Assembly: GCA_963995505.1 (NCBI GenBank)
Contig: OZ023192.1
Location: forward strand, 8,787,001 to 8,851,000
Source of the DNA: Hypericum androsaemum
Taxonomy: Eukaryota; Streptophyta; Magnoliopsida; Malpighiales; Hypericaceae
Direction of reading: 5' to 3'
DNA length: 64,000 bases
Shown one piece after another: positions 12,901 to 26,300 of this stretch. The notes under the pieces were generated by a model that searched no databases, was not told the DNA's origin, and saw only the letters and a program-made list of their open reading frames with translations. Made by a program: the position numbers and the translations under genes. Position 1 is the first letter of the stretch. Every line of letters begins with the position of its first letter.

Positions 12901-15900
12901 TCATGCCATTTCCTTTTCTTTCCTTTTCTTTCCTTTTTTTTTTTTTACCTTTTTTACCTTTTCTTACCTTTTCATGCCTTTACTTGCCTTTTCTTGCTAT
13001 TTCTTGCCTTATCTTACCTTTTCTTGGCCCTTTCTTCCCTTTTCTTTCCTTACCATGCCTTTCCTTTCCTTATCTTGTCTTTTCTCGCCTTTTCTTATCT
13101 TTTCTTGCCTTATCTTGCCTTCTGTTGCATTTTCTTGCCCTATCTTGCCTTTTCCTTGCCTTTTCTTACCTCTTCATGCCTTTCCTTGCCTTTAGTCTTT
13201 TCTTTCCTTTTCTTGCCTTATACTGCCTTATCTTGTCTTTTTTTGCCTTTTCTTGCCTTATCTTTCCTTTTCTTGCCATTTCTTGCCTTTTTTTGCCTTA
13301 TCTTGCCCTATCTTTCCTTTTCATGCTTTATCTTTCCTTACCTTTACTTGCATTATCTTGCCTTTTTTGCCTTATCTTGCCTTTTCTTTCCTTTTCTGGC
13401 CATTTCCTTACCTTTTCTTACCTTACCTTTCCTTTTCTTAACTTTTCCTGCCTTTTCTGGCCTTTTCTTGCCTTTTCTTGCCTTTCTATGCCTTTTCTTA
13501 TCTTTTCTTTCCTTTTCTTGCCTTTCCTTACATTCTCTTATCTTTTCTTGTCTTTTCTTGCCTTTTCTTAGCTTTTCTTGCCTTTTCTAGCCTTATCTTG
13601 CCTTATTTTAGCTTTTCTTTCCTTTTCTTGCCTTATCTTTTCTTTTCTTGCATTTTATTGCCTTTTCTTGTCTTATCTTGCCTTTTCCTACCTGATCTTG
13701 CCTTTTCCTTGCATTTACTTGCATTTTCTTCCCTTTTCTTGCCTTATCTTACCTTTTCCATTCGTTTCTTACCTTTTCTTGCCTTATCTAGCCTAATCTT
13801 GCCTTTTCCTTGCATTTCTTGCCTTATCGTACTTTTTTTTGCCTTTCCTTGCCTTTTCTTACATTATCTTGACTTTTCTTTCCTTATCTTGCCTTATCCT
13901 TCCCTTTTCTTGCCTTTTCTTACCTTATATTTCCTTTTCTTGCCTTTTCTTTCCTTTTCTTGCCTTTTCTTGCCTTATCTTTCCTTATCTTGCCTTTTCC
14001 TTGCCATTTATTGCCTTTTCCTTGCCTTTGATTGCCTTATCTTGCCTTATCTGACTTTTCTTGCCTTATCTAACCGTATCTGGCCTTTTCTTTCCTTTTC
14101 TTCCCTTATCTTGCCTTATCTTTCCTTTCCTTGCCTTTTCTTGCCTTTCCTTGCCTTTTCTTGCCTTATCTTGCCTGATCTTTCCTATTCTTGCCTTCTC
14201 TTGCCTTACCTTGCCTTTTCTTGCTCTTTCTTGTCTTTTCTTCCCTTTTTTCCTTTTCTTGCATTTTCCATCCATTTGCTTGCCTTATCTGTCTTTTTCT
14301 TGCCATTTCTTGCCTTTTCTTGCCTTTTCTTACCTTTTCATGCCTTTTCTTGCTTTTTCTTGCCTTTTCCTAGCCATTTCTTCCATTTTCTTGCCTTACC
14401 ATGCCTTTCCTTGCCTTATCTTGTCTTTTCTTGCCTTTTCTTATATTTTCTTGCTTTTTCTTATCTTTTCTTGGCTTATCTTGCCTTTTCTTACCTTATC
14501 ATGCCTTTCCTTGCCTTATTTTGACTTTTCTTGCCTTTTCTTATCTTTTCTTACCTTTTTTGGCCTTTTATTGCCTTATCTTGTCTTATCTTGCCTTTTT
14601 TTTGCCTTATCTTGCCTTTTCCATACTTATCTTGCCTTTTTCTTACCTTTACTTGCATTTTTTGCCTTGCCATTTCCTTGCCTTTTCTTGCCTTATCTTT
14701 CCTTTTCTTACCTTTTCCTATCTTTTCTTTGCTTTTTTTGCCTTTTCCTTGCCTTTCTATGCCTTTTCTTGCCTTATCGTGCCTTTCCTTGCCTTATCTT
14801 GTCATTTCTTGCCTTTTCTTGTCTTTTCCTGCCTTTTTTTGCCTTTTTTTGCCTTTTATTTCCTTCTCTTGCCTTACCTTGCCTTATGTTACCTTTTCTT
14901 TTCTTTTCTTGCCTTATCTTTCCTTTTCTTGCCTTTTATTATCTTATCTTGCCTTATGTTACCTTTTCTTGACTTTTCTTGTCTTATCTTTCCTTTTCTT
15001 GCCTTTTATTGCCTTATCTTGCCTTTTCCTCACCTTTACTTGCATTATCTTCCCTTTTCTTACCTTTTCTATTCATTTCTTACCTTTTCTTGCCTTATCT
15101 AGCCTCATCTTGCCTTTTCCTAGTATTTTCTTGCCTTATCTTACTTTTTCTCGCCTTTTCTTTGCATATCTTGCCTTTTCTTGACTTTTCTTGCATTTTC
15201 TTGGCTTTTCTTTCCTTTTCTTGCCTTACCTTGCCTTTTCTTACTTTTTCTTTTCTTGACTTCCCTTTTTTTCCTTTTCTTGCCTTTTTCTTGCATTTTC
15301 TTGCCTTATCTTGCTATTTCTTGCCATTTCTTGCTATTTTTTGCCTTTTCTTGCCTTTTTCTTGCATTTACTTGCCTTTTCTTGTTTTTTCTTGCCATAT
15401 CTTGCCTTTTCTTGCCTTTTCTTTCCCTTTCTTGCCTTATCTTGCCTTTTCCTGGCCCTTTCTTTCATTTTCTTGCCTTCCCATGCCTTCCCTTGCATTG
15501 TCTTGTCTTTTCTTGCCTTTTTTTTATCTTATCTTGCTTTTTCTTACCTTTTCTTGGCTTATCTTTACTTTTCTTGCCTTCTCTTGCCTTTTGTTGCCAT
15601 ATCTTGCCTTTTCTTACCTCTGCATGCCTTTCCTTGCCTTATTTTGTCTTCTCTTGCCTTTTCTTTTCTTTTCTTACCTTTTCTTACCTTTTCTTGCCTT
15701 TTCTTGTCTTTTCGTGCCTTTTTTTGCCTTATATTGCCTTATCTTGCCTTTTTTCCTTTTCTTGCCTTTTCTTTCCTTTTCTTTCTTTTTATTGCCTTGT
15801 ATTGCCTTATCTTGCCTTATCTTGCATTTTTTTGCCTTTTCTTGCCTTTTCCTTCCGTATCTTGCCTTTTTCTTGCATTTACTTACATTTTCTTACCTTT

Positions 15901-18150
15901 TCTTGCCTTATCTTGCCTTTTCTTTCCTTTTCTTGCCATTTCCTTGCCTTTTCTTGCCTTATCTTTCCTTTTCTTACCTTTTCCTATCTTTTCTTTCCTT
16001 TTCTTACCTTTTCCTATCTTTTCTTTCCTTTTCTTGCCTTTTCCTTGCATTTTTATGCCTTTTCTTGCCTTATCATGGCTTTCCTTGCCTTATTTGTCTT
16101 TTCTTGCCTTTTCTTGTCTTTCCTTGCATTTTCCTTCTCTATCTTGCCTTTTCCTTGCCTTTACTTACCTTATCTTACCTTTTCCATTCATTTCTTACCT
16201 TTTCTTGCCTTATCTAGCCTTATCTTACCTTTTCCTTGCATTTTCTTGCCTGATCTTACTTTTTCTTCCCTTTTCTTTGCCTATCTTACTTTTTCTTGCC
16301 TTTTCTTGCCTTTTCTTGCCTTATCTTACCTTATCTTGACTTATCTCTCCTTTTCTTGCCTTTTCATTCCTTTTCTTACTTTTCTTACATTTTTTTGCCT
16401 TTTTTTCTTTTTCTTACCTTTTCATGCCTTTTCTTGCCTTATCTTGCCTTTTCTTGCATATTCTTGCCTTATCTTGCCTTTTCCTGGCCCTTTCTTCCAT
16501 TTTCTTGCCTTCCCATTCCTTTCCTTGCCTTATCTTATCTTTTCTTGGCTTTTCTTATCTTTTCTTGCCTTTTCATGCCATATCTTGCCTTTTCTTATCT
16601 TATCTTGCCTTTTGTTGCCTTTTCTTGCCCTATCTTTCCTTTTCCTTTCCTTTTCTTACCCTATCTTGCCTCTTCCTTGCCTTTTCTTGCCACTTCATAC
16701 ATTTCCTTGCCTTATATTATCTTTTCTTGCCTTATCTTTCCTTTTCTTGCCTTTTATTGCCTTATCTTGCCTTATCTTGCCTTATCTTACCTTTTTCTTC
16801 CCTTTTTTTGCCTTTTCTTGTTTTATCTTTCCTTATCTTGCCTTTTCCTAGTCATTTATTACCTTTTCCTTGCCTTTTCTTGCCTTATCGTTCCTTTTCT
16901 GGCCTTTTCTTGCATTTTCTTTCCTTTTCTTGTCTTTTCTTTCATTTTTATGCCTTATCTTTCCCTATCTCGCCTTTTCCTTGCCATTTATTGCCTTTTC
17001 TTTCCCTTTCTTGCCTTTTCTTTCCTTTTCTTACCTTTTCTTGCCTTATCTTTGCTTTTCTTTCCTTATCTTTTCTTTTCTTGCCTTATCTTTCCTTTTC
17101 TGGCCTTTTCTTGCCTAATCTTTCCTTATCTTGCCTTTTCCTTGCCATTTATTGCCTTTTCCTAACCTTTTCTTGCCCTATCTTGCCTTATCTGGCCTTT
17201 TCTTATCTTTTCTTGCATTATCTTACCTTAACTTTCCTTTTCCTGCCTTATCTTGCCTTATCTTGACTTATCTCTCCTTTTCTTGCCTTTTCATTCCCTT
17301 TCTTACTTTTTCTTACATTTTTTTGCCTTTTTTTTCTTTTTCTTACCTTTTCATGCCTTTTCTTGCCTTATCTTGCCTTTTTTTGCATATTCTTGCCTTA
17401 TCTTGCCTTTTCCTGGCCCTTTTTTCCATTTTCTTGCCTTCCCATTCCTTTCCTTGCCTTATCTTATCTTTTCTTGGCTTTTCTTATCTTTTCTTGCCTT
17501 TTCTTGCCATATCTTGCCTTTTCTTGCCATATCTTGCCTTTTCTTGCCTTATCTTGACTTTTGTTGCCTTTTCTTGCCCTATCTTGCCTTTTCCTTTCCT
17601 TTTCTTACCCTATCTTGCCTCTTTCTTTCCTTTTCTTGCCACTTCATGCATTTCCTTGCCTTATATTGTCTTTTCTTGCTTTATCTTTCCTTTTCTTGCC
17701 TTTTATTGCCTTTTCTTGCCTTATCTTGCCTTTTATTGCCTTTTCTTTCCTTTTCTTGCCTTATCTTTCCTTTTCTTGCCTTATCTTGCCTTTTCCTTCC
17801 TTATCTTACCTTTTTCTTGCCTTTACTTGCATTATCTTGCCTTTTCTTGCCTTATCTTGTCTTATCTTTCCTTTTCTTGCCATTTCCTTGCCTTTTATTG
17901 CCTTATCTTTCCTTTTCTTACCTTAGGAGCCTTTTCTTGCCTTATCTTGCCTTATTTTGCCTTTTCCTTACCTTTCTATGCCTTTTCATGCCTTCCCTTA
18001 CCTTATCTTGCATTTTCTTGACTTTTCTTGCCTTTTCTTGCCTTCTCTTGCCTTATCTTGCCTTATGTTACCTTTTCTTGCCTTATCTTTCATTGTCTTT
18101 CCTTTTATTACCTTATCTTGCCTTAAGTTACTCTCTCTTCCCTTATTTTT
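12901..18150 (+). repeat. Satellite domain with a ~0.94-kb internal duplication
   Basis: Satellite of the same unit type but without the ~1.8-kb order of the first domain. Near 16.33-17.2 kb and 17.26-18.1 kb the same series of variants appears twice: GACTTATCTCTCC at about 16339 and 17266, then TTGCATATTC, TTCCTGGCCC, CTTCCCATTCC and GCCACTTCAT in the same order. The offset is about 927-949 bp, drifting through small indels. The rest of the domain shows only short local repeats. No gene is seen. Confidence 0.65.
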
Positions 18151-21100
18151 CCTTTTCTAGCCTTTTATTGCCTTTTCTTGCCTTATCTTGCCTTTTCCTT
18201 GCCTTTACTTGCATTATATTCCTTTTTCTTGCCTAATCTTACATTTTCCATTCGTTTCTTACATTTTCTTGCCTTATCTAGCCTTATCTTGACTTTTCCT
18301 TGTATTTTCTTGCCTTATATTACTTTTTCTTGCATTTTCTTGGCTTATCTTGCATTTTCTTGCATTTTCTTGCATTTTCTTACCTTATCTTGCCATTTAT
18401 TGCCTTTTCCTTCCCTTTTCTTGCCTTTTCTTTTATTTTCTTACCTTTTCTTGTTGTATCTTGCCTTTTCTTTTCTTATCTTGCCTTTTCTTGCCTTATC
18501 TTACCTTTTCTTGCCTTTTCTGGCCTTTTCTTGCCATATCTTTCCTTATCTTGCCTTTTCCTTGCCATTTGTTGCCTTTTCCTTGCCTTATCTTACCTTA
18601 TCTATCCTTATCTTACCCTATCTTGCCTTATCTTTCCTTATCTTGCCTTTTCATGCCTTTTCTTGCTTTTTCATGCCTTTTCATGCCTTTTCTTGCATTT
18701 TCTTGCTTTATCTTGCCTTTTCCTGGCCATTTCTTCCATTTTCCTGCCTCACCATGCCTTTCCTTGCCTTATCTTATCTTTTCTTGCCTTTTCTTATCTT
18801 ATCTTGCCTTTTCTTACCCTATCTTGCCTTATCTTTGCTTTTCTTACCTTATCTTGCATTTTCTTGCCTTATATTGCCATATCTTTCTTTATCTTGCCAT
18901 TTCTTTGCCATTTCTTTCCTTTTCTTATTTTTTCCTTCCTTATCTTGCCATTTCCTTGCCTTTTCTTTCCTTTTCCTGACTTTTCTTTCATTTTCTTCCC
19001 TTTTCTGGCCTTATCTTGCTTTATCTTGCCTTTTCTTTTCATATCTTGCCATTTCCTTACCTTTTCATACCTTTTATTGCCTTTTCTTGCCCAATCCTTA
19101 CTTTTCTTGCCTTATCTTGCCTTTTCTTTTCTCATCTTGCTTTATCTTTGCTTTTCTTGCCTTTTATTGCCTTTTCTTTCCTTATCTTGCCTTTTCCTAC
19201 TTTTCTTGCCTTATCTTGCCTTATCTTTCTTTTTCTTTCCTTTTCTTGCATTTCCTTTCCTTTTCTTTCTTTCTCTTGCCTTTTCCTTGCATTTTCTTGC
19301 CTTACCTTTCTTTTTCTTGCCATTTCTTGCTTTATCTTGCCTTTTCTTACCTTTTCTTACCTTTTCATGCCTTTTCTTGCCTTATCTTGCCTTTTTTTGT
19401 ATTTCTTGCCTTATCGTGCCTTTTCCTGGCCGATTCTTCCCTTTTCTTGCCTTATCATGCCTTTCCTTGCCTTACCTTGTCTTTTCTTGCCTTATCTTCT
19501 CTTTTCTTGCCTTTTATTACATTTTCTTGCCTTATCTTGCCTTTTGTTGCTTTTTCTTGCCCTATCTTTCCTTTTCCTTGCCTTTTCTTGCCTTTTCATG
19601 CATTTCCTTGTCTTCTCTTGTCTTTTCTTTCCTTTTCTTATCTTTTCTTGGCTTTTCTTGCCTTTTCGTGCCTTATAATTCCTTTTCTTGGCTTTTTTTG
19701 CCTTTTCTTGCCTTATCTTTCCTTTTCTTGCCTTTTATTGCCTTATCTTTCCTTATCTTACTTTTTCTTGCCTGTTCTTGCCTTTTCTTGAATTTTCTTG
19801 CCTTTTCTCACCTTATCTTGCCTTTTCTTGCCCTGTCTTGCCTTTTCCTTCCCTTTTCTTGACTTTTCTTGCCATTTATTTCCTTTTCTTCCCATTTCTT
19901 GCTTATTTTGCCTTTTCTTTCCTTTTCTTGCCTTTTTTTCCTTTTCTTGCCTTTTCTTGCATCTTCTTGCCTTTTCTTGCCTTCTCTATTCTTATCTTGC
20001 CTTTTCCTTTCATTTTATTGCCTTTTCCTTGCCTTATCTTACCTTATCTGGCCTTTTCTTGCCATTTCTTGCCTTAACTTGCTATTTCCTTCCCTTTTCT
20101 TGCCATTTCTTACCTTATCCTGCCTTATCATGCCTTTTCCTTGCCTGTTATTGCATTTTCCTTGCCTTTTCTTGCCTGATCTTACCTTATCTGGCCTTTT
20201 TCTTGCCATTTCTTGCCATTTCTTGCCATTTCTTGCCTTATCTAGTCTTTTCTTTCCTTGTCATGCCTTTTCTTTCATTATCTTGCCTTTTCCCTACATT
20301 TTCTTATCTGATCTTGCTTTTTCTTATCTTTTCTTGCCTTATCTTGCCTTTTCTTGTCTTATCTTGCATTATCTTGCCTTGTCTTTCCTTATCTTGCCAA
20401 TTCCTTATTTTTCTTGCCTTTTCCTTCCTTTTCTTACATTTTTATGCCTTTCCTTCCCTTTTCTTGCCTTTCCTTGCCTTATCATGTCTTTCCTTGCCTT
20501 TTCTTAACTTTTCTTACATTTTCTTGCCTTTTCTTGACTTATCTCGCCTTTTCTTTCCTTATCTTGCCATTTCCTTGCTTTTTCTTGCCTTTTCCTTCAT
20601 TTTCTTACATTTTCTTGCCATTTTTTGCCTTTTCCTTGCTTTTTTCTTTCCTTTTCCTGCCTCTCCTTGCCTTATCATGTCTTTCCTTGCCTTATCTTGT
20701 CTTTTCTTGCCTTTTATTGTATTTTCTTGCCTTTTCTTGCTTTTTCTTACCTTTTCTTGCCTGATGTTACCTTTTCCTTGCCTTTTCTTGCCTTATCTTG
20801 CTTTATCTGGTCTTTTCTTGCCTTTTCTTAGCTTATTTTTCCTTATCTTACCATTTCCTTGCCTTTTCATGCCATTTCTTGGCTTATCTTGCCTTTTCCT
20901 TGCATTTTCTTTCCTTACCATGCATTTTCTTTCTATATCTTGCCCTTTCCTTGCATTTTCTTTTCCTATCTTGCTTTTTATTGCCTTTTCTTCCCTTATC
21001 TTTCCTTATCTTGCCATTTCCTTGCCTTTTCTTGCCATTTCTTGGCTTATCTTGCCTTTTCCTTGCCTTTTCTTTCCTTGTCATGCATTTTCTTTCCTTA

Positions 21101-23301
21101 TCTTGCATTTTCCTTGCATTTTCTTTCCTTATCTTGCCTTTTCTTTCTTATCTTGTCTTTTCTTGTCTTTTCTTGCCTTTTCCTTGCCTTTCTAGGCATT
21201 TTCTTGCCTTTACTTGCCTTATCATGCCTTTCCTTGCCTTATCTTATCTTTTCTTGCCTTTTCTTACCTTTTCTTGCCTTTTATTTCCTTCTCTTGCCTT
21301 GCCTTGCCTTATGTTACCTTTTCTTTCTTTTTCTTGCCTTATATTAAATTTTCTTGTCTTTTCCTTGCCTTTCTAGGCATTTTCTTGCCTTTACTTGCCT
21401 TATCATGCCTTTCCTTGCCTTATCTTATCTTTTCTTGCCTTTTCTTACCTTTTCTTGCCTTTTATTTCCTTCTCTTGCCTTGCCTTGCCTTGCCTTATGT
21501 TACCTTTTCTTTCTTTTTCTTGCCTTATATTAAATTTTCTTGTCTTTTATTACCTTTTGTTGCCTTCTCTTTCCTTTTGTTGCCTTATACTTTTCCTTCT
21601 TTAACTTACCTTTTCCTTGCCTTTACTTGCGTTATCTTCCCTTTTCCTGCCTTATCTTACATTTTCCTTTCGTTTCTTACCTTTTCCTTGCCTTTTCCTC
21701 GCATTTTCTTGCCTTATCTTAATTTTTCTTGCCTTTTCTTGTCGTATCTTGGCTTATCTTGCCTTTTCTTGCATTTTCTTGGCTTTTCTTGCCTTATCTT
21801 GCCTTTTCTTTCCTTTTCTTTCCTTTTCTTACCTTTTCTTGCCTTATCTATTCTTATCTTGCCTTTTCTTATCGTATCTTTCCATTTATTGCCTTCTCTG
21901 GCCTGTTCTTGCCTTATCTTTCCTTTTCTTGCCTTTTCCTTGATATTTATTGCCTTTTCCTTGCCTTTTCTTGCCTTATCTTGCCTTATCTTGCCTTTTC
22001 TTCCCTTTTTTTTCATTTTCTTGCCTTTTCCTTACTTTCTTGCCTTATCTTGCTTTTCTTGCCATTTCTTGCCTTATCTTGCCTTTTCTTACTTTTTCAT
22101 GCATTTTCTTGCCTTATCTTGCCTTTTTTTGCATTTTCTTGCCTTTTCTTGCAGTTTCCTGACCCTTTCTTCCAATTTCCTGCCTTACCATGCCTTTCCT
22201 TGCCTTATCTTTTCTTTTCTTGCCTTTTCTTATTTTTTCTTGCCTCTTCATACATTTTCTTGCCTTTTCTTGCCCTATCTTGACTTTTCCTGACCTTTTC
22301 TCGCCATTTCATGGATTTCCTTGCCTTATATTGTCTTTTCTTGCCTTTTCTTGTCTTTTCTTGCCTTTTCTTACCTTTTCTTACCTTTTCTTGCCTTTTT
22401 TTTCATTTTCTTACCTTATCTTTCCTTTTCTTTCCTTTTATTGCCTTTTCTTGCATGATCTTTCCTTTTCTTGCCTTTTATTGCCTTTTCTTGTCTTTTC
22501 TTTCCTTTTCTTACCTTTTCTTTCTTTTTCTTGCCTTATATTGCCTTATCTTGCCTTTTTTTGTATTTTCTTGCCTCATCTTTCCTTTTCTTGCCTTTTC
22601 TTGCATTTTTTTCCCTTTTCTTGCCTTTTATTACCTATTCTTGCCTTATCTTGCCTTTTCTTGCATTATCTTGTCTTTTCCTTCCTTGTCTTACCTTTTC
22701 CTTGCCTTTGCTTGCATTATCTTGCCTTATCTTATTTTTTCTTGCCTTTTCTTTCAGTTTCTTGCCTTTTCTAGCCTTTTCTTTCCTTTTCTTGCCTTAT
22801 CTTTCCTTTTCATTCCTTTTCTTACCTTAACTTTCCTTTTCTTGTCATATCTTGCCTTTTCTTGCCTTTTTCTTCCATATCTTGCTTTTTCCTTGCCTTT
22901 ACTTACATTATCATCCCTTTTCTTGCCTTATCTTACCTTTTCCATTCGTTTATTACCTTTTCTTGACTTATCTAGCCTTATCTTGCCTTTTCCTTGCATT
23001 TTCTTGCCTTATCTTAATTTTTCTTGCCTTTTCTTGCCTTTTCTTGCATTTTCTTTGCTTTTCTTGGCTTTTCTTGGTTTTTCTTTCTTTATCTCTCCTT
23101 TTCCTTCCCATTTCTTTCATTTTCTTGTCTTTTCTTTCCTTTTCTTGCCTTTACTTGCCTTTTCGTACCTTATCTTTCCTTTTCTTGCCTTTTCTTGCCT
23201 TATCTTTCCTAATCTTGCCTTTTCCTTGCCATTTATTGCATTTTCCTTGCCTTTTATTTCCTTATCTTGCCATTTCCTTCCCTTTTCTTGCCATTTCCTT
23301 C
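18151..23301 (+). repeat. Recent 5.15-kb tandem duplication, copy A
   Basis: This block reappears directly downstream at an offset of 5151 bp. The left edge is sharp: sequence before 18151 (CCTTATTTTT) differs from sequence before 23302 (CCATTTCCTTCC), while everything after matches. Over more than 5 kb I saw only a few substitutions (around 21560, 22457 and 22550) plus two indels. This is far closer than neighbouring units are to each other, so the duplication is recent or homogenised. Unequal exchange is the simplest cause; an assembly duplication is the alternative. Confidence 0.9.
21182..21548 (+). repeat. Nested short tandem duplication (181 + 186 bp) in copy A
   Basis: A segment starting CCTTGCCTTTCTAGG occurs at 21182 and again at 21363. 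The first unit has two GCCTT-type steps and the second three before CTTATGTTACC, giving lengths of 181 and 186 bp. TCTAGG is a useful landmark because it is rare in the array. Confidence 0.9.
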
Positions 23302-26300
23302 CCTTTTCTAGCCTTTTATTGCCTTTTCTTGCCTTATCTTGCCTTTTCCTTGCCTTTACTTGCATTATATTCCTTTTTCTTGCCTAATCTTACATTTTCC
23401 ATTCGTTTCTTACATTTTCTTGCCTTATCTAGCCTTATCTTGACTTTTCCTTGTATTTTCTTGCCTTATATTACTTTTTCTTGCATTTTCTTGGCTTATC
23501 TTGCATTTTCTTGCATTTTCTTGCATTTTCTTACCTTATCTTGCCATTTATTGCCTTTTCCTTCCCTTTTCTTGCCTTTTCTTTTATTTTCTTACCTTTT
23601 CTTGTTGTATCTTGCCTTTTCTTTTCTTATCTTGCCTTTTCTTGCCTTATCTTACCTTTTCTTGCCTTTTCTGGCCTTTTCTTGCCATATCTTTCCTTAT
23701 CTTGCCTTTTCCTTGCCATTTGTTGCCTTTTCCTTGCCTTATCTTACCTTATCTATCCTTATCTTACCCTATCTTGCCTTATCTTTCCTTATCTTGCCTT
23801 TTCATGCCTTTTCTTGCTTTTTCATGCCTTTTCATGCCTTTTCTTGCATTTTCTTGCTTTATCTTGCCTTTTCCTGGCCATTTCTTCCATTTTCCTGCCT
23901 CACCATGCCTTTCCTTGCCTTATCTTATCTTTTCTTGCCTTTTCTTATCTTATCTTGCCTTTTCTTACCCTATCTTGCCTTATCTTTGCTTTTCTTACCT
24001 TATCTTGCATTTTCTTGCCTTATATTGCCATATCTTTCTTTATCTTGCCATTTCTTTGCCATTTCTTTCCTTTTCTTATTTTTTCCTTCCTTATCTTGCC
24101 ATTTCCTTGCCTTTTCTTTCCTTTTCCTGACTTTTCTTTCATTTTCTTCCCTTTTCTGGCCTTATCTTGCTTTATCTTGCCTTTTCTTTTCATATCTTGC
24201 CATTTCCTTACCTTTTCATACCTTTTATTGCCTTTTCTTGCCCAATCCTTACTTTTCTTGCCTTATCTTGCCTTTTCTTTTCTCATCTTGCTTTATCTTT
24301 GCTTTTCTTGCCTTTTATTGCCTTTTCTTTCCTTATCTTGCCTTTTCCTACTTTTCTTGCCTTATCTTGCCTTATCTTTCTTTTTCTTTCCTTTTCTTGC
24401 ATTTCCTTTCCTTTTCTTTCTTTCTCTTGCCTTTTCCTTGCATTTTCTTGCCTTACCTTTCTTTTTCTTGCCATTTCTTGCTTTATCTTGCCTTTTCTTA
24501 CCTTTTCTTACCTTTTCATGCCTTTTCTTGCCTTATCTTGCCTTTTTTTGTATTTCTTGCCTTATCGTGCCTTTTCCTGGCCGATTCTTCCCTTTTCTTG
24601 CCTTATCATGCCTTTCCTTGCCTTACCTTGTCTTTTCTTGCCTTATCTTCTCTTTTCTTGCCTTTTATTACATTTTCTTGCCTTATCTTGCCTTTTGTTG
24701 CTTTTTCTTGCCCTATCTTTCCTTTTCCTTGCCTTTTCTTGCCTTTTCATGCATTTCCTTGTCTTCTCTTGTCTTTTCTTTCCTTTTCTTATCTTTTCTT
24801 GGCTTTTCTTGCCTTTTCGTGCCTTATAATTCCTTTTCTTGGCTTTTTTTGCCTTTTCTTGCCTTATCTTTCCTTTTCTTGCCTTTTATTGCCTTATCTT
24901 TCCTTATCTTACTTTTTCTTGCCTGTTCTTGCCTTTTCTTGAATTTTCTTGCCTTTTCTCACCTTATCTTGCCTTTTCTTGCCCTGTCTTGCCTTTTCCT
25001 TCCCTTTTCTTGACTTTTCTTGCCATTTATTTCCTTTTCTTCCCATTTCTTGCTTATTTTGCCTTTTCTTTCCTTTTCTTGCCTTTTTTTCCTTTTCTTG
25101 CCTTTTCTTGCATCTTCTTGCCTTTTCTTGCCTTCTCTATTCTTATCTTGCCTTTTCCTTTCATTTTATTGCCTTTTCCTTGCCTTATCTTACCTTATCT
25201 GGCCTTTTCTTGCCATTTCTTGCCTTAACTTGCTATTTCCTTCCCTTTTCTTGCCATTTCTTACCTTATCCTGCCTTATCATGCCTTTTCCTTGCCTGTT
25301 ATTGCATTTTCCTTGCCTTTTCTTGCCTGATCTTACCTTATCTGGCCTTTTTCTTGCCATTTCTTGCCATTTCTTGCCATTTCTTGCCTTATCTAGTCTT
25401 TTCTTTCCTTGTCATGCCTTTTCTTTCATTATCTTGCCTTTTCCCTACATTTTCTTATCTGATCTTGCTTTTTCTTATCTTTTCTTGCCTTATCTTGCCT
25501 TTTCTTGTCTTATCTTGCATTATCTTGCCTTGTCTTTCCTTATCTTGCCAATTCCTTATTTTTCTTGCCTTTTCCTTCCTTTTCTTACATTTTTATGCCT
25601 TTCCTTCCCTTTTCTTGCCTTTCCTTGCCTTATCATGTCTTTCCTTGCCTTTTCTTAACTTTTCTTACATTTTCTTGCCTTTTCTTGACTTATCTCGCCT
25701 TTTCTTTCCTTATCTTGCCATTTCCTTGCTTTTTCTTGCCTTTTCCTTCATTTTCTTACATTTTCTTGCCATTTTTTGCCTTTTCCTTGCTTTTTTCTTT
25801 CCTTTTCCTGCCTCTCCTTGCCTTATCATGTCTTTCCTTGCCTTATCTTGTCTTTTCTTGCCTTTTATTGTATTTTCTTGCCTTTTCTTGCTTTTTCTTA
25901 CCTTTTCTTGCCTGATGTTACCTTTTCCTTGCCTTTTCTTGCCTTATCTTGCTTTATCTGGTCTTTTCTTGCCTTTTCTTAGCTTATTTTTCCTTATCTT
26001 ACCATTTCCTTGCCTTTTCATGCCATTTCTTGGCTTATCTTGCCTTTTCCTTGCATTTTCTTTCCTTACCATGCATTTTCTTTCTATATCTTGCCCTTTC
26101 CTTGCATTTTCTTTTCCTATCTTGCTTTTTATTGCCTTTTCTTCCCTTATCTTTCCTTATCTTGCCATTTCCTTGCCTTTTCTTGCCATTTCTTGGCTTA
26201 TCTTGCCTTTTCCTTGCCTTTTCTTTCCTTGTCATGCATTTTCTTTCCTTATCTTGCATTTTCCTTGCATTTTCTTTCCTTATCTTGCCTTTTCTTTCTT